Assembly (NCBI RefSeq): GCF_000732925.1 | Contig: NZ_CP008953.1 | Coordinates: forward strand, 3,534,001-3,598,000 | DNA from: Amycolatopsis japonica | GTDB taxonomy: Bacteria; Actinomycetota; Actinomycetes; Mycobacteriales; Pseudonocardiaceae | Direction: 5' to 3' | DNA: 64,000 bases | Shown here: positions 46,118-53,394 of the stretch, in pieces | Numbering within the stretch: position 1 is the stretch's first letter | How the letters are laid out: each line of letters begins with the position of its first letter | Notes under the pieces: model-generated | Seen by the model: only the letters and a program-made list of their open reading frames with translations | What the model was told of the DNA's origin: nothing | Databases searched by the model: none | Translations under genes and position numbers: made by a program

Positions 46118-47037
46118 CCATTGTCGGATTGGGGCTCCCGCGGCGGCTCGTCGAGTTCACTGTGGACGGTGAGGCGGTCCGGGTCCCTGAAGGATCCACG
46201 ATCCTCGACGCTTGCGCCGCGGCGGGCAAGGACATCCCGACGCTCTGCTTCGGCGACACCCTCGAACCGGCGAACGCTTGCCGTGTCTGCATGGTGGAGG
46301 TCGAGGGATCGCGCACGCTCGTGCCGTCCTGCTCCCGCAAGGCGGAACCGGGCATGGTGGTGCGGACCGAGACCGACCGGACGAGACTCAGCCGCAAGGT
46401 GGTGCTCGAACTCCTCGGATCGGCGACGGATCTGTCCACCACGCCCGATGTCGCGGGCTGGATGGCCGAATGCGGTGCGGAGCCCGAGCGTTTCGGCCCG
46501 CCCGCGCCCGCTTCGGACGACCGCGACGATCGCCGCCCCGGCGAGCACGAGATCCCGGACGGGCTGACGGCGGCGACCGTGCGCCAGCCGGTCAAGGTGG
46601 ACAACGAACTCTACGTCCGCGACTACGGGAAATGCATCCAGTGCTACAAATGCGTCGACGCGTGCGGCGAGCAATGGCAGAACACGTTCGCCATCACCAT
46701 GGCGGGACGCGGTTTCGACGCGCGGATCTCGACGGAGTTCGCGAACCCGCTGCCGGACAGCGCGTGTGTCTACTGTGGAAACTGCGTCGAGGTCTGCCCG
46801 ACCGGCGCGCTGAGTTTCAAACGCGAGCACGACAAGCGTGAGGCCGGGACCTGGGACGAGTCGCGGCAGACCGCGACGACCACCATCTGCACCTTCTGCG
46901 GGGTCGGCTGCTCCTTGACGCTGCACGTCCAGGACAACGAGATCGTCAAGGTGACCTCGCCCCACGAGAGTTCGGTGACCCACGGGAACCTCTGCATCAA
47001 GGGCCGCTTCGGGTGGCAGCACGTCCAGAACCGCTGA
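46114..47037 (+). CDS. Formate dehydrogenase catalytic subunit, N-terminal Fe-S part
   Basis: 307 aa. A 2Fe-2S ferredoxin domain (Cys45, Cys56, Cys59, Cys73), two 4Fe-4S clusters (Cys174/177/180/184 and Cys218/221/224/228), then the N-terminal Fe4S4 domain of molybdopterin oxidoreductases (Cys259/262/266/294, in TICTFCGVGCSLTLHVQD and GNLCIKGRFGWQHV). It stops right after this domain, where single-chain FdsA/FdhF proteins continue with RLTRPL. The gene at 42452 starts at that point. Together they would make one complete FDH alpha chain. Its GTG overlaps the NuoEF stop codon. Confidence 0.9.
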   Translation: MTIVGLGLPRRLVEFTVDGEAVRVPEGSTILDACAAAGKDIPTLCFGDTLEPANACRVCMVEVEGSRTLVPSCSRKAEPGMVVRTETDRTRLSRKVVLELLGSATDLSTTPDVAGWMAECGAEPERFGPPAPASDDRDDRRPGEHEIPDGLTAATVRQPVKVDNELYVRDYGKCIQCYKCVDACGEQWQNTFAITMAGRGFDARISTEFANPLPDSACVYCGNCVEVCPTGALSFKREHDKREAGTWDESRQTATTTICTFCGVGCSLTLHVQDNEIVKVTSPHESSVTHGNLCIKGRFGWQHVQNR

Positions 47038-47106
47038 CCCTCACGGTGACGTGGCACCGCACTCACGCGAGTCACGTCCCTGATCACGCCGCGCGTCCTG
47101 TGTTCC

Positions 47107-47163
47107 AGTCCGTGAAGGCCTCCTTGAGGGACCCAGAGTCCCTCAAGGAGGCCTTCACGGACT
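47107..47163. terminator. Family-A hairpin ending the fdh operon
   Basis: Perfect 26-bp arms (47107-47132 and 47138-47163) around CCAGA. The stem contains CCGTGAAGGCCTCCTTGAGG. Situated between the fdh operon and the hyi promoter. Confidence 0.75.
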
Positions 47164-47174
47164 TTCGCTCAGTA

Positions 47175-47219
47175 GGCGGTATACCGCCCGTTGACCTGGA
47201 CAGGTCAGCGGGCTATTCT
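47175..47219 (+). promoter_or_regulatory. Promoter and palindromes of the hyi-glxR-gcl operon
   Basis: TTGACC (47191-47196), a 17-nt spacer, TATTCT (47214-47219). The -35 is overlapped by TGACCTG-GA-CAGGTCA (47192-47207) and preceded by the perfect palindrome GGCGGTATACCGCC (47175-47188). A further imperfect repeat TTTC-CGCAGAGC-GAAA lies in the leader (47237-47252). These are candidate binding sites for one or more regulators. Confidence 0.6.
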
Positions 47220-47266
47220 CGATATACGAAAGAAAGTTTCCGCAGAGCGAAATTGCAGAGGTTTCG

Positions 47267-48094
47267 ATGGCTGATCTTGCCGGTTCGCGACACGCACTGC
47301 CCTACGTGCTGAACCTGTCGCTGGTCTTCACCGAGTTGCCGCTGCTCGACCGTGCGGAGGCGGCGCGCGCGGCGGGCTTCACCGCGGTCGAGTACTGGTG
47401 GCCGTTCGAGACGCCGGAGCCGGACGCCGCCGAAGTCGACGCGTTCGTGGCGTCGGTCGAGCGGGCGGGTGTCGCGGTGACCGGGCTGAACTTCTTCCCC
47501 GGCGACATGGCGGGTGGTGATCGTGGCCTGGTCACCTGGCCCGGTCGCGAGGACGAGTTCGCCCGAGGCATCGCCTCCGCGATCGACCTCGGCGAGCGGC
47601 TCGGCTGCCGCCGGTTCAACGCGCTCTACGGCAACCGGATCGACGGCGCGGATCCGGCCGCGCAGGACAAGCTCGGCTTGTCGAATCTGGCGCTCGCGTC
47701 GGACGCGGCCGCGCGGATCGGCGCGGAGATCGTCCTCGAGCCGTTGTCGGGGGCGGAGAAGTACCCGCTCAAGACCGCGGACGACGTACTGAAGGTGCTC
47801 GACGAACTCGGGCGGGACAACGTGAAGCTGCTGGCCGACCTGTACCACCTGGCGGTCAACGGTGACGACCTCGACACGGTCACGACCGTCCACACCGGAC
47901 GGATCGGCCATGTGCAGATCGCCGATGCCCCAGGGCGCCACCAGCCGGGGACCGGAACGCTGGACATCGAGGGATACCTGGAAAAGCTGCAGACGGCGGG
48001 CTACCGCGGGCAGGTCGGCGTGGAGTACAAACCCGACGGGCCGAGCGCGGATTCGCTGTCGTGGCTGCCTTTCGAACGAAGGGGACTGGCATGA
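47267..48094 (+). CDS. hyi: Hydroxypyruvate isomerase
   Basis: 275 aa TIM-barrel of the xylose-isomerase-like family. Active-site residues appear as VLEPLSG, LLADLYHLAVNGD, HVQIADAPGRHQPGTG and GVEYKP. Interconverts hydroxypyruvate and tartronate semialdehyde. First gene of the glyoxylate-to-glycerate operon; glxR overlaps its end by 4 bp. Confidence 0.9.
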   Translation: MADLAGSRHALPYVLNLSLVFTELPLLDRAEAARAAGFTAVEYWWPFETPEPDAAEVDAFVASVERAGVAVTGLNFFPGDMAGGDRGLVTWPGREDEFARGIASAIDLGERLGCRRFNALYGNRIDGADPAAQDKLGLSNLALASDAAARIGAEIVLEPLSGAEKYPLKTADDVLKVLDELGRDNVKLLADLYHLAVNGDDLDTVTTVHTGRIGHVQIADAPGRHQPGTGTLDIEGYLEKLQTAGYRGQVGVEYKPDGPSADSLSWLPFERRGLA

Positions 48095-48978
48095 CCAAGC
48101 TGGGATTCATCGGCCTGGGGATCATGGGCGGACCGATGGCGGGACATCTCGTCGCCGCCGGCCACGAGGTGAGCGGATTCGACACGAACGCGGACGCGCT
48201 CGCGAGGCTGGAGGCCGCGGGCGGCCGGGCCGCGAACGGGGTGACCGACGCCGTGGCGGACGCGGAAGTCGTCATCACCATGCTGCCGAACCACCCACAG
48301 GTCGAGGCTGTCGTGCTGGCGGCGGGCGGGGTGCTGGAATCGGCGAAACCGGGCACGCTGCTCATCGACATGAGCACCATCCGGCCGGAGACCTCCATCG
48401 AGGTGGCCGAGCGGGCCGGGGAACGCGAGATCAGGGTGCTCGACGCACCCGTTTCCGGCGGCCAGGCCGGAGCCGAGCAGGCGTCACTGTCCATTATGGT
48501 CGGTGGTGAGAACGACGACTTCGCCGCCGGGCTCCCGATCCTGGAGGCGGTCGGCAAGACCATCGTGCACGTCGGTCCGCACGGTGCCGGCCAGGTCGTC
48601 AAAGCCGCGAACCAGCTGGTCGTCGGCGGGACGTACGCGCTGATCGCCGAAGCCATCGTGCTGCTCGAAGCCTCGGGCGTGGACGCCGGTGTCGGCCTGG
48701 ACGTCCTCGCGGGCGGTCTGGCGGGCAGCCGGATCCTCGAACTCAAGCGGAAGTCCATGGTGGCGCGGGAATTCGCGCCGGGCTTCCGGATCGATCTGCA
48801 CCACAAGGACATGGGCATCGCGCTCGCCGCCGCCAGGCAGGCCGACGTCGCGCTGCCGCTCACCGGGCTGGTCGCCCAGCTCGTCGCCGCCGGACGGGCG
48901 ATGGGCCACGGCTCGCTCGACCACTCCGCCCTGCTGAAGGTCGTCGAATCGCTGTCCGGCGCGGAAAACAAGGAGTGA
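48091..48978 (+). CDS. glxR: Tartronate semialdehyde reductase
   Basis: 295 aa of the beta-hydroxyacid dehydrogenase family. GFIGLGIMGGPMAGHL (NAD(P) binding), DAPVSGGQAGAEQASLSIMVGG (substrate), Lys in GPHGAGQVVKAANQL. Reduces tartronate semialdehyde made by Gcl to D-glycerate. ATG overlaps the hyi stop; only 3 bp separate it from gcl. Confidence 0.92.
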   Translation: MTKLGFIGLGIMGGPMAGHLVAAGHEVSGFDTNADALARLEAAGGRAANGVTDAVADAEVVITMLPNHPQVEAVVLAAGGVLESAKPGTLLIDMSTIRPETSIEVAERAGEREIRVLDAPVSGGQAGAEQASLSIMVGGENDDFAAGLPILEAVGKTIVHVGPHGAGQVVKAANQLVVGGTYALIAEAIVLLEASGVDAGVGLDVLAGGLAGSRILELKRKSMVAREFAPGFRIDLHHKDMGIALAAARQADVALPLTGLVAQLVAAGRAMGHGSLDHSALLKVVESLSGAENKE

Positions 48979-48981
48979 GGA

Positions 48982-50676
48982 ATGCCCAGAATCCCCGCCA
49001 TGCAGGCCGTCGTCGACGTCCTGGTCAGTGAGGGCGTCGACACCGCTTTCGGGTGTCCGGGCGCCGCGATCCTCCCGCTGTACCACGCGATGCAGGACAG
49101 CGGCATCGAGCATCTGATCGTGCGCCACGAAGAGGGCGCGACCCATATGGCCGACGGCTGGGCGAGGACCACCGGCAACGTCGGCGTCGCGATCGGCACC
49201 TCCGGGCCCGCCGGGACGAACATGATCACCGGCCTCTACACCGCGCAGGCCGACTCGATCCCGATCCTGTGCATCACCGGGCAGGCCGACTCGCGGAAGC
49301 TGCACACCGAGGCGTTCCAGGCCGTCGACATCGTCGAGATCGCCAAGCCGGTGACCAAATGGGCGGTGCAGGTCAAGGAGGCCGCCCAGCTGCCGTGGGT
49401 GTTCCGGGAGGCGTTCCGCATCGCGCGGTCCGGCCGTCCCGGCCCGGTGCTGATCGACCTGCCGATCGACGTCCAGCGGCAGGAGATCGAATGGGACTCC
49501 AGCATCGACTCGCCGCTCCCGGTCATCAGGGCGACGCCGTCCCCGGCCAGGGTCGAGCGGGCGCTGGACCTGCTCCTGGCCGCCGAGCGGCCGCTGATCC
49601 TCGCGGGCGGCGGAGTGGTGCTCGGAGACGCGAGCGACCGGCTGCGCACCACGGCCGAACTGCTCGGCGTCCCCGTCGGCGTGACGTTGATGGGCAAGGG
49701 GAGTTTCCCCGAGGACCACGAACTGTTCGCCGGCATGGCGGGTATCCAGACCTCGCAGCGCTGGGCGAACGCGGCGTTCCTCGAGGCGGATCTGGTGCTG
49801 GCGCTCGGTGCGCGGTTCGGCGACCGGCACACCGGTGACCTCGACGTCTACCGGGGGAACCGGAAGTTCATCCACGTCGACATCGAGCCGACCCAGCTGG
49901 GCAAGGTGTTCGGGCCGGACCTCGGCATCGTGTCGGACACGGGAGCCTTCTTGGACGCGCTGATCGAGGCGGCGTCGAAGCGTTCCCCGGCGCGGGATCG
50001 CGCGTGGCCGCGGCGCATCGGCGAGCTCAAGGAGAGCCTGCCGCGGCGTGAGGACTTCGAGGACACGCCGATCAAGGCGCCTCGGGTGTTCAAGGAGATC
50101 AACGAGTTCTACGGCGAGGACGCCTACTTCGTCACCGCGATCGGGCTCTACCAGATCTGGTCCGGGCAGTTCCAGCGCGCGCACAAGCCGCGGCACTACC
50201 AGGTGTGCGGCCAGGCAGGCCCGCTCGGCTGGGAGATCCCGGCGGCGATCGGCGTCAAGAAGGCGAAACCGGAGGCCGAGGTCGTCGGCGTCGTCGGGGA
50301 CTACTCGTTCCAGTTCCTGGTCGAGGAGCTGGCGGTGGCCGCGCAGTACGACGTCGGGTTCGTGCTGATCATGCTGAACAACGAGTACCTCGGGCTCATC
50401 CGGCAGGCCGAAACCGGCTACGAGATGAACTTCGAGGTCGACATCCACTACGACAAGATCGGCACGGACAACGTGAAGGTCATGGAGGCCTACGGCTGCT
50501 CCGGCACCCGCGTCACCGAGCCGGGCGAGATCCGGGCTTCGCTGGAGTGGGCGCGCAAGGAGGCCGAGCGGACGTCGCGGCCGGTGCTGGTGGAGATCAT
50601 GATCGAACGCGAAGGGAACGCCGCGATGGGCAAGGCGCTCGACAGCGTCGTCGAGTTCGAGCCGATCGCGGGCTGA
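48982..50676 (+). CDS. gcl: Glyoxylate carboligase-like ThDP enzyme with canonical glutamate
   Basis: 564 aa. Closely follows E. coli Gcl (AFGCPGAAILPLYHAM, TSGPAGTNMITGLYTAQADSIPILCITGQA, FQAVDIVEIAKPV, CGQAGPLGWEIPAAIGV, GDYSFQFLVEELAV). Joins two glyoxylates to tartronate semialdehyde and CO2. In E. coli Gcl the residue that activates ThDP in other family members (Glu) is Val51. Here the aligned residue is Glu50 (RHEEGATHMADGW). The genes for the next steps precede it, so the tartronate semialdehyde synthase role is likely, but catalysis should differ in detail. A terminator hairpin follows. Confidence 0.88.
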   Translation: MPRIPAMQAVVDVLVSEGVDTAFGCPGAAILPLYHAMQDSGIEHLIVRHEEGATHMADGWARTTGNVGVAIGTSGPAGTNMITGLYTAQADSIPILCITGQADSRKLHTEAFQAVDIVEIAKPVTKWAVQVKEAAQLPWVFREAFRIARSGRPGPVLIDLPIDVQRQEIEWDSSIDSPLPVIRATPSPARVERALDLLLAAERPLILAGGGVVLGDASDRLRTTAELLGVPVGVTLMGKGSFPEDHELFAGMAGIQTSQRWANAAFLEADLVLALGARFGDRHTGDLDVYRGNRKFIHVDIEPTQLGKVFGPDLGIVSDTGAFLDALIEAASKRSPARDRAWPRRIGELKESLPRREDFEDTPIKAPRVFKEINEFYGEDAYFVTAIGLYQIWSGQFQRAHKPRHYQVCGQAGPLGWEIPAAIGVKKAKPEAEVVGVVGDYSFQFLVEELAVAAQYDVGFVLIMLNNEYLGLIRQAETGYEMNFEVDIHYDKIGTDNVKVMEAYGCSGTRVTEPGEIRASLEWARKEAERTSRPVLVEIMIEREGNAAMGKALDSVVEFEPIAG

Positions 50677-50678
50677 AC

Positions 50679-50715
50679 GACGGTGTCCCGGTGGCTCGCC
50701 CGCCGGGACACCGTC
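50679..50715. terminator. Bidirectional terminator after gcl
   Basis: Perfect 13-bp arms GACGGTGTCCCGG (50679-50691) and complement (50703-50715), 11-nt loop, between convergent gcl and the PNPOx-like gene. Confidence 0.7.
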
Positions 50716-50721
50716 GTGCGG

Positions 50722-51150
50722 TCAGGCCTTGCCCTGGTCGTTGCTCAGCCACTTCTCCGGCCGGACACGGACCAGCACGGAGTTGTCGCTGAGCGCGCCG
50801 TCGACGTACTTCGTGCCCTCGTCGCCGGGCAGGTAGCGCTGCGCGATCTTCAGCGCCTGCTCCCTGGTCGGCGGCGCGTCGTTCGCGATGACCGGCCCCT
50901 CGGCCGTCACGTACTTGTACGGCAGCGTCTCCGACTGCGCGACCAGGCTCAGCCTGCCCGCCTTCTTGATCGCCTTGTCCTTGACCGAACCGCCGTCCAT
51001 CCAGATCAGCAGTTCGCCGCCGGGCTCGTAGTCGTACCAGACCGGCACGGCCAGCGGGGCCCGCCCTTCCCGCTCCACGGCCAGGACCCCGATGTGGACC
51101 TCGCTCAGGAAGGCTTCGCGTTCCTCGGCGGTCATGACGAAAGACGACAT
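50722..51150 (-). CDS. Pyridoxamine 5'-phosphate oxidase-like flavin-binding protein
   Basis: 142 aa split-barrel protein (FLSEVHIGVLAVEREGRAPLAVPVWYDYEPGGELLIWM). Actinobacterial members bind FMN, F420 or haem; the cofactor and substrate are not evident here. A small inverted repeat TCGTAG-N5-CTACGA (51167-51183) lies just upstream and may be an operator. Confidence 0.85.
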   Translation of the reverse strand: MSSFVMTAEEREAFLSEVHIGVLAVEREGRAPLAVPVWYDYEPGGELLIWMDGGSVKDKAIKKAGRLSLVAQSETLPYKYVTAEGPVIANDAPPTREQALKIAQRYLPGDEGTKYVDGALSDNSVLVRVRPEKWLSNDQGKA

Positions 51151-51262
51151 CCGTGTCTCGCTTCTCTCGTAGGTGATCTACGACAGGCGACAACGCGGTC
51201 CGACTTCAGGGCATTCCGGGCTACGGACCGGGCCTGGCATCAAGCCGCAGTCGGAAGCCGCG

Positions 51263-52468
51263 TCACGGGGTCGGGGAAGTGCTGCTGGTCGGGGACGTCT
51301 CGCCGGTGTTCCCCGCCGGAGTCGAGGACGGCGCCGCGGAAGACGTGCTGGACGGCGGAGGCGTCGTCGAGGACGAAGGAGTACTCGAAGGCGGTGTCGA
51401 GGAAGGCGGGGTCGACGAGGGAGGCGTCGACGAAGGCGGCGTGCTGGTCGGCTTCGACGGCGAAGAGCTGCTCGGCGGCGTGCTGCTGCTCGGCGGGACG
51501 GACGTGCCGGGCAGCGGGGTCGGACCCGGCGTGGTCGTGCCGGGCGGGGGAGTGCCGGGCAGGGTCGGCACCGGGACCTGGCCGTCGGGCGTACCGGCGG
51601 CGACGTCCTGGGAGTCCGGCGCGCCGACGGGGACCTGGCTGTCCGGCATCGTCGCGACGCCGCCGCGGTAGGCGACCGCCCAGCGGATCACGGTGTCCAC
51701 ATAGGACAGCGAGTGGTTGTAGCGGTACACGGCCACGCGCTGGGTCTGCTCGGACGTCAGGTCGACCCCGCCGGAGCAGAGATAGCGGCCGGAGCCCAGT
51801 GTCGCGTCGTAGATGTTGTTCGGGTTCGACTCGCCGTCGCCGTTGCCATCGGAGGCGTAGCCCTTCCACGTGGAGGGGATGAACTGCGTCGGGCCGACGG
51901 CGCGGTCCCACACCGTGTCGCCGTCGTACTTGCCGCCGTCGGTGTCCGGGATGGCCGCGAACGGGCCGGCGCCGTTGAGCTGCGGGCCCAGGATCGGCTC
52001 CAGCGTGTTGCCCTTGGCGTCCACGTAACCACCGCGCGCGTGGTTCGATTCGATCCGGCCGATGCTGGCGATCAGCGCCCAGTCGATGTGGCAGCCGGGC
52101 AGTTCCTTCGCGAGGATGTCGGCGGCGTTCTTGTACGCCTTCATCATGCTGGCGGGGATGCCGAGCGCGCCCGACGGCGCGAACGCGCCGCCGATGTTGC
52201 CGGAATGCCCGGGGACGGTCAGCGGATCCGGGGTGGGCGGCTCGGGGAGGCTGCCGTCGACGGCGATCTCCGGGACCGTGCCCGCCGGCGGTTGCCAGGC
52301 CGCGGCCTGGTTCTGCGGCGCGGACGGCTTCGGCGCGGCGATCGGGGCGTCGGGGCCCGCGGACGCGGTGACCGCGGGCAGCACGGCGAGCGCGCCGCCG
52401 GCGAGCGCGAAGGCCGTCCGGTGCCGGGCGGACAACTTGTCCGTCTGTCGAGGGCGGTGCTTCGGCAT
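51263..52468 (-). CDS. Secreted lytic transglycosylase with Ser/Pro/Thr-rich tail
   Basis: 401 aa. Signal peptide (HRTAFALAGGALAVLPAVTASA), a lytic-transglycosylase domain with the catalytic glutamate in SIGRIESNHARGG and VGPTQFIPSTWKGYASDG, then a low-complexity C-terminal tail of about 100 residues made of repeated TPPSS units. Cleaves peptidoglycan glycan strands outside the membrane; the tail may span or anchor in the wall. ATG 52468 follows GGGAGAG. Confidence 0.88.
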   Translation of the reverse strand: MPKHRPRQTDKLSARHRTAFALAGGALAVLPAVTASAGPDAPIAAPKPSAPQNQAAAWQPPAGTVPEIAVDGSLPEPPTPDPLTVPGHSGNIGGAFAPSGALGIPASMMKAYKNAADILAKELPGCHIDWALIASIGRIESNHARGGYVDAKGNTLEPILGPQLNGAGPFAAIPDTDGGKYDGDTVWDRAVGPTQFIPSTWKGYASDGNGDGESNPNNIYDATLGSGRYLCSGGVDLTSEQTQRVAVYRYNHSLSYVDTVIRWAVAYRGGVATMPDSQVPVGAPDSQDVAAGTPDGQVPVPTLPGTPPPGTTTPGPTPLPGTSVPPSSSTPPSSSSPSKPTSTPPSSTPPSSTPPSSTPPSSTPSSSTTPPPSSTSSAAPSSTPAGNTGETSPTSSTSPTP

Positions 52469-52668
52469 GTTCTCTCCCGCAAGGTCGACTCCGCGCAAAA
52501 CTATCCGATAGAGCCGGTTTTCGGGGACGACGCAACGAAAAACCCGCGATCCTGTCGAGTTTTCGTCCTCGCGGCACAAGACCTTCGTAGTGAAGTTGTC
52601 AATTTCACGCTGAGTTCACCGAATCGTCAGCAGAATCCCCGGCCGCCCCGCGGAGTGGTCTGAACCGC

Positions 52669-52711
52669 GTGCAAAGAGGCCTTTGCACAATCTCCTTTGC
52701 ACGGCTACTTT
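52669..52711 (+). promoter_or_regulatory. Leaderless promoter within repeated operator of the ArsR-like gene
   Basis: GTGCAAAG (52669-52676), 4 nt, CTTTGCAC (52681-52688), 6 nt, CTTTGCAC (52695-52702). The -35 TTGCAC (52683-52688) lies inside the first CTTTGCAC, followed by a 17-nt spacer and TACTTT (52706-52711), then the ATG 6 nt later. Strong candidate for autoregulation. Confidence 0.65.
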
Positions 52712-52717
52712 GGTGTC

Positions 52718-53296
52718 ATGACCGGTCCGCCGCCACCCGAAGAGATCGCCGACGCCGCCGTGCTGAAGGCGGTGATGCACCCGTTGCGCCGCCGGATCAT
52801 GGAGGCGTTGGGCCGCGGCCCCGCGACGGCGACGAAGCTGGCCAAGGAACTAGGGGAGAGTTCGGGCGCGACCAGCTATCACCTGCGGGAACTGGCGAAA
52901 TACGACTTCGTCGACGAGGCGCCGGAGCTCGCGCACGGCAAGGAGCGCTGGTGGCGCGCCCGCCAGCGCGACATCCGCTGGCCGCGGCGCAGCGAGCAGA
53001 ACGACGAGATGCGCGCCGTGTTCGACGAGGCGCAGCGCGCGGCGTTCACCGAAGACCTCGAACAGCTGGCGACCTTCCTCGAGCGTCGCGGTGAGCTGGG
53101 CGAATGGGGTGACGCGCTGGTGTTCTCGCGCGGCTCGGTCTACGTGAACCTCGAAGAGCTCAAAGAGTTCTTCGACGAATACCTGGAGCTGTTGCGCCGC
53201 TATTGGCGGCCGGAGCCGGGCCCGGACGCGCGGAAGGTGCTCGTGCGCTGGACGGCGTTCCCGGACGCGGACGGGGAGGTGCAGGAAGGGAACTGA
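52718..53296 (+). CDS. ArsR-type winged-helix regulator
   Basis: 192 aa. The HTH_20/ArsR domain is seen as AVLKAVMHPLRRRIMEALGRGPATATKLAKELGESSGATSYHLRELAKYDFV, followed by a helical C-terminal part. No metal-binding cysteines, so not a metal sensor. The secreted acylase gene 99 bp downstream is a possible target. Transcript predicted leaderless. Confidence 0.85.
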   Translation: MTGPPPPEEIADAAVLKAVMHPLRRRIMEALGRGPATATKLAKELGESSGATSYHLRELAKYDFVDEAPELAHGKERWWRARQRDIRWPRRSEQNDEMRAVFDEAQRAAFTEDLEQLATFLERRGELGEWGDALVFSRGSVYVNLEELKEFFDEYLELLRRYWRPEPGPDARKVLVRWTAFPDADGEVQEGN

Positions 53297-53333
53297 AAAA
53301 CCGGTGGGAGAGCGGCCACTCGACCACCGGAAT

Positions 53334-53368
53334 CGCGTCACCACGCCGGACGGCGTGTCTTCACGAAC
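53334..53368. repeat. 35-bp direct repeat, copy 1
   Basis: Matches 57088-57122 at 33 of 35 positions. Contains the small hairpin CACGCC-GGAC-GGCGTG followed by TCTTCACGAAC. It lies 27 bp before the acylase start. Confidence 0.75.
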
Positions 53369-53394
53369 CACTCCACACACAAAGGGGGAGCAGC

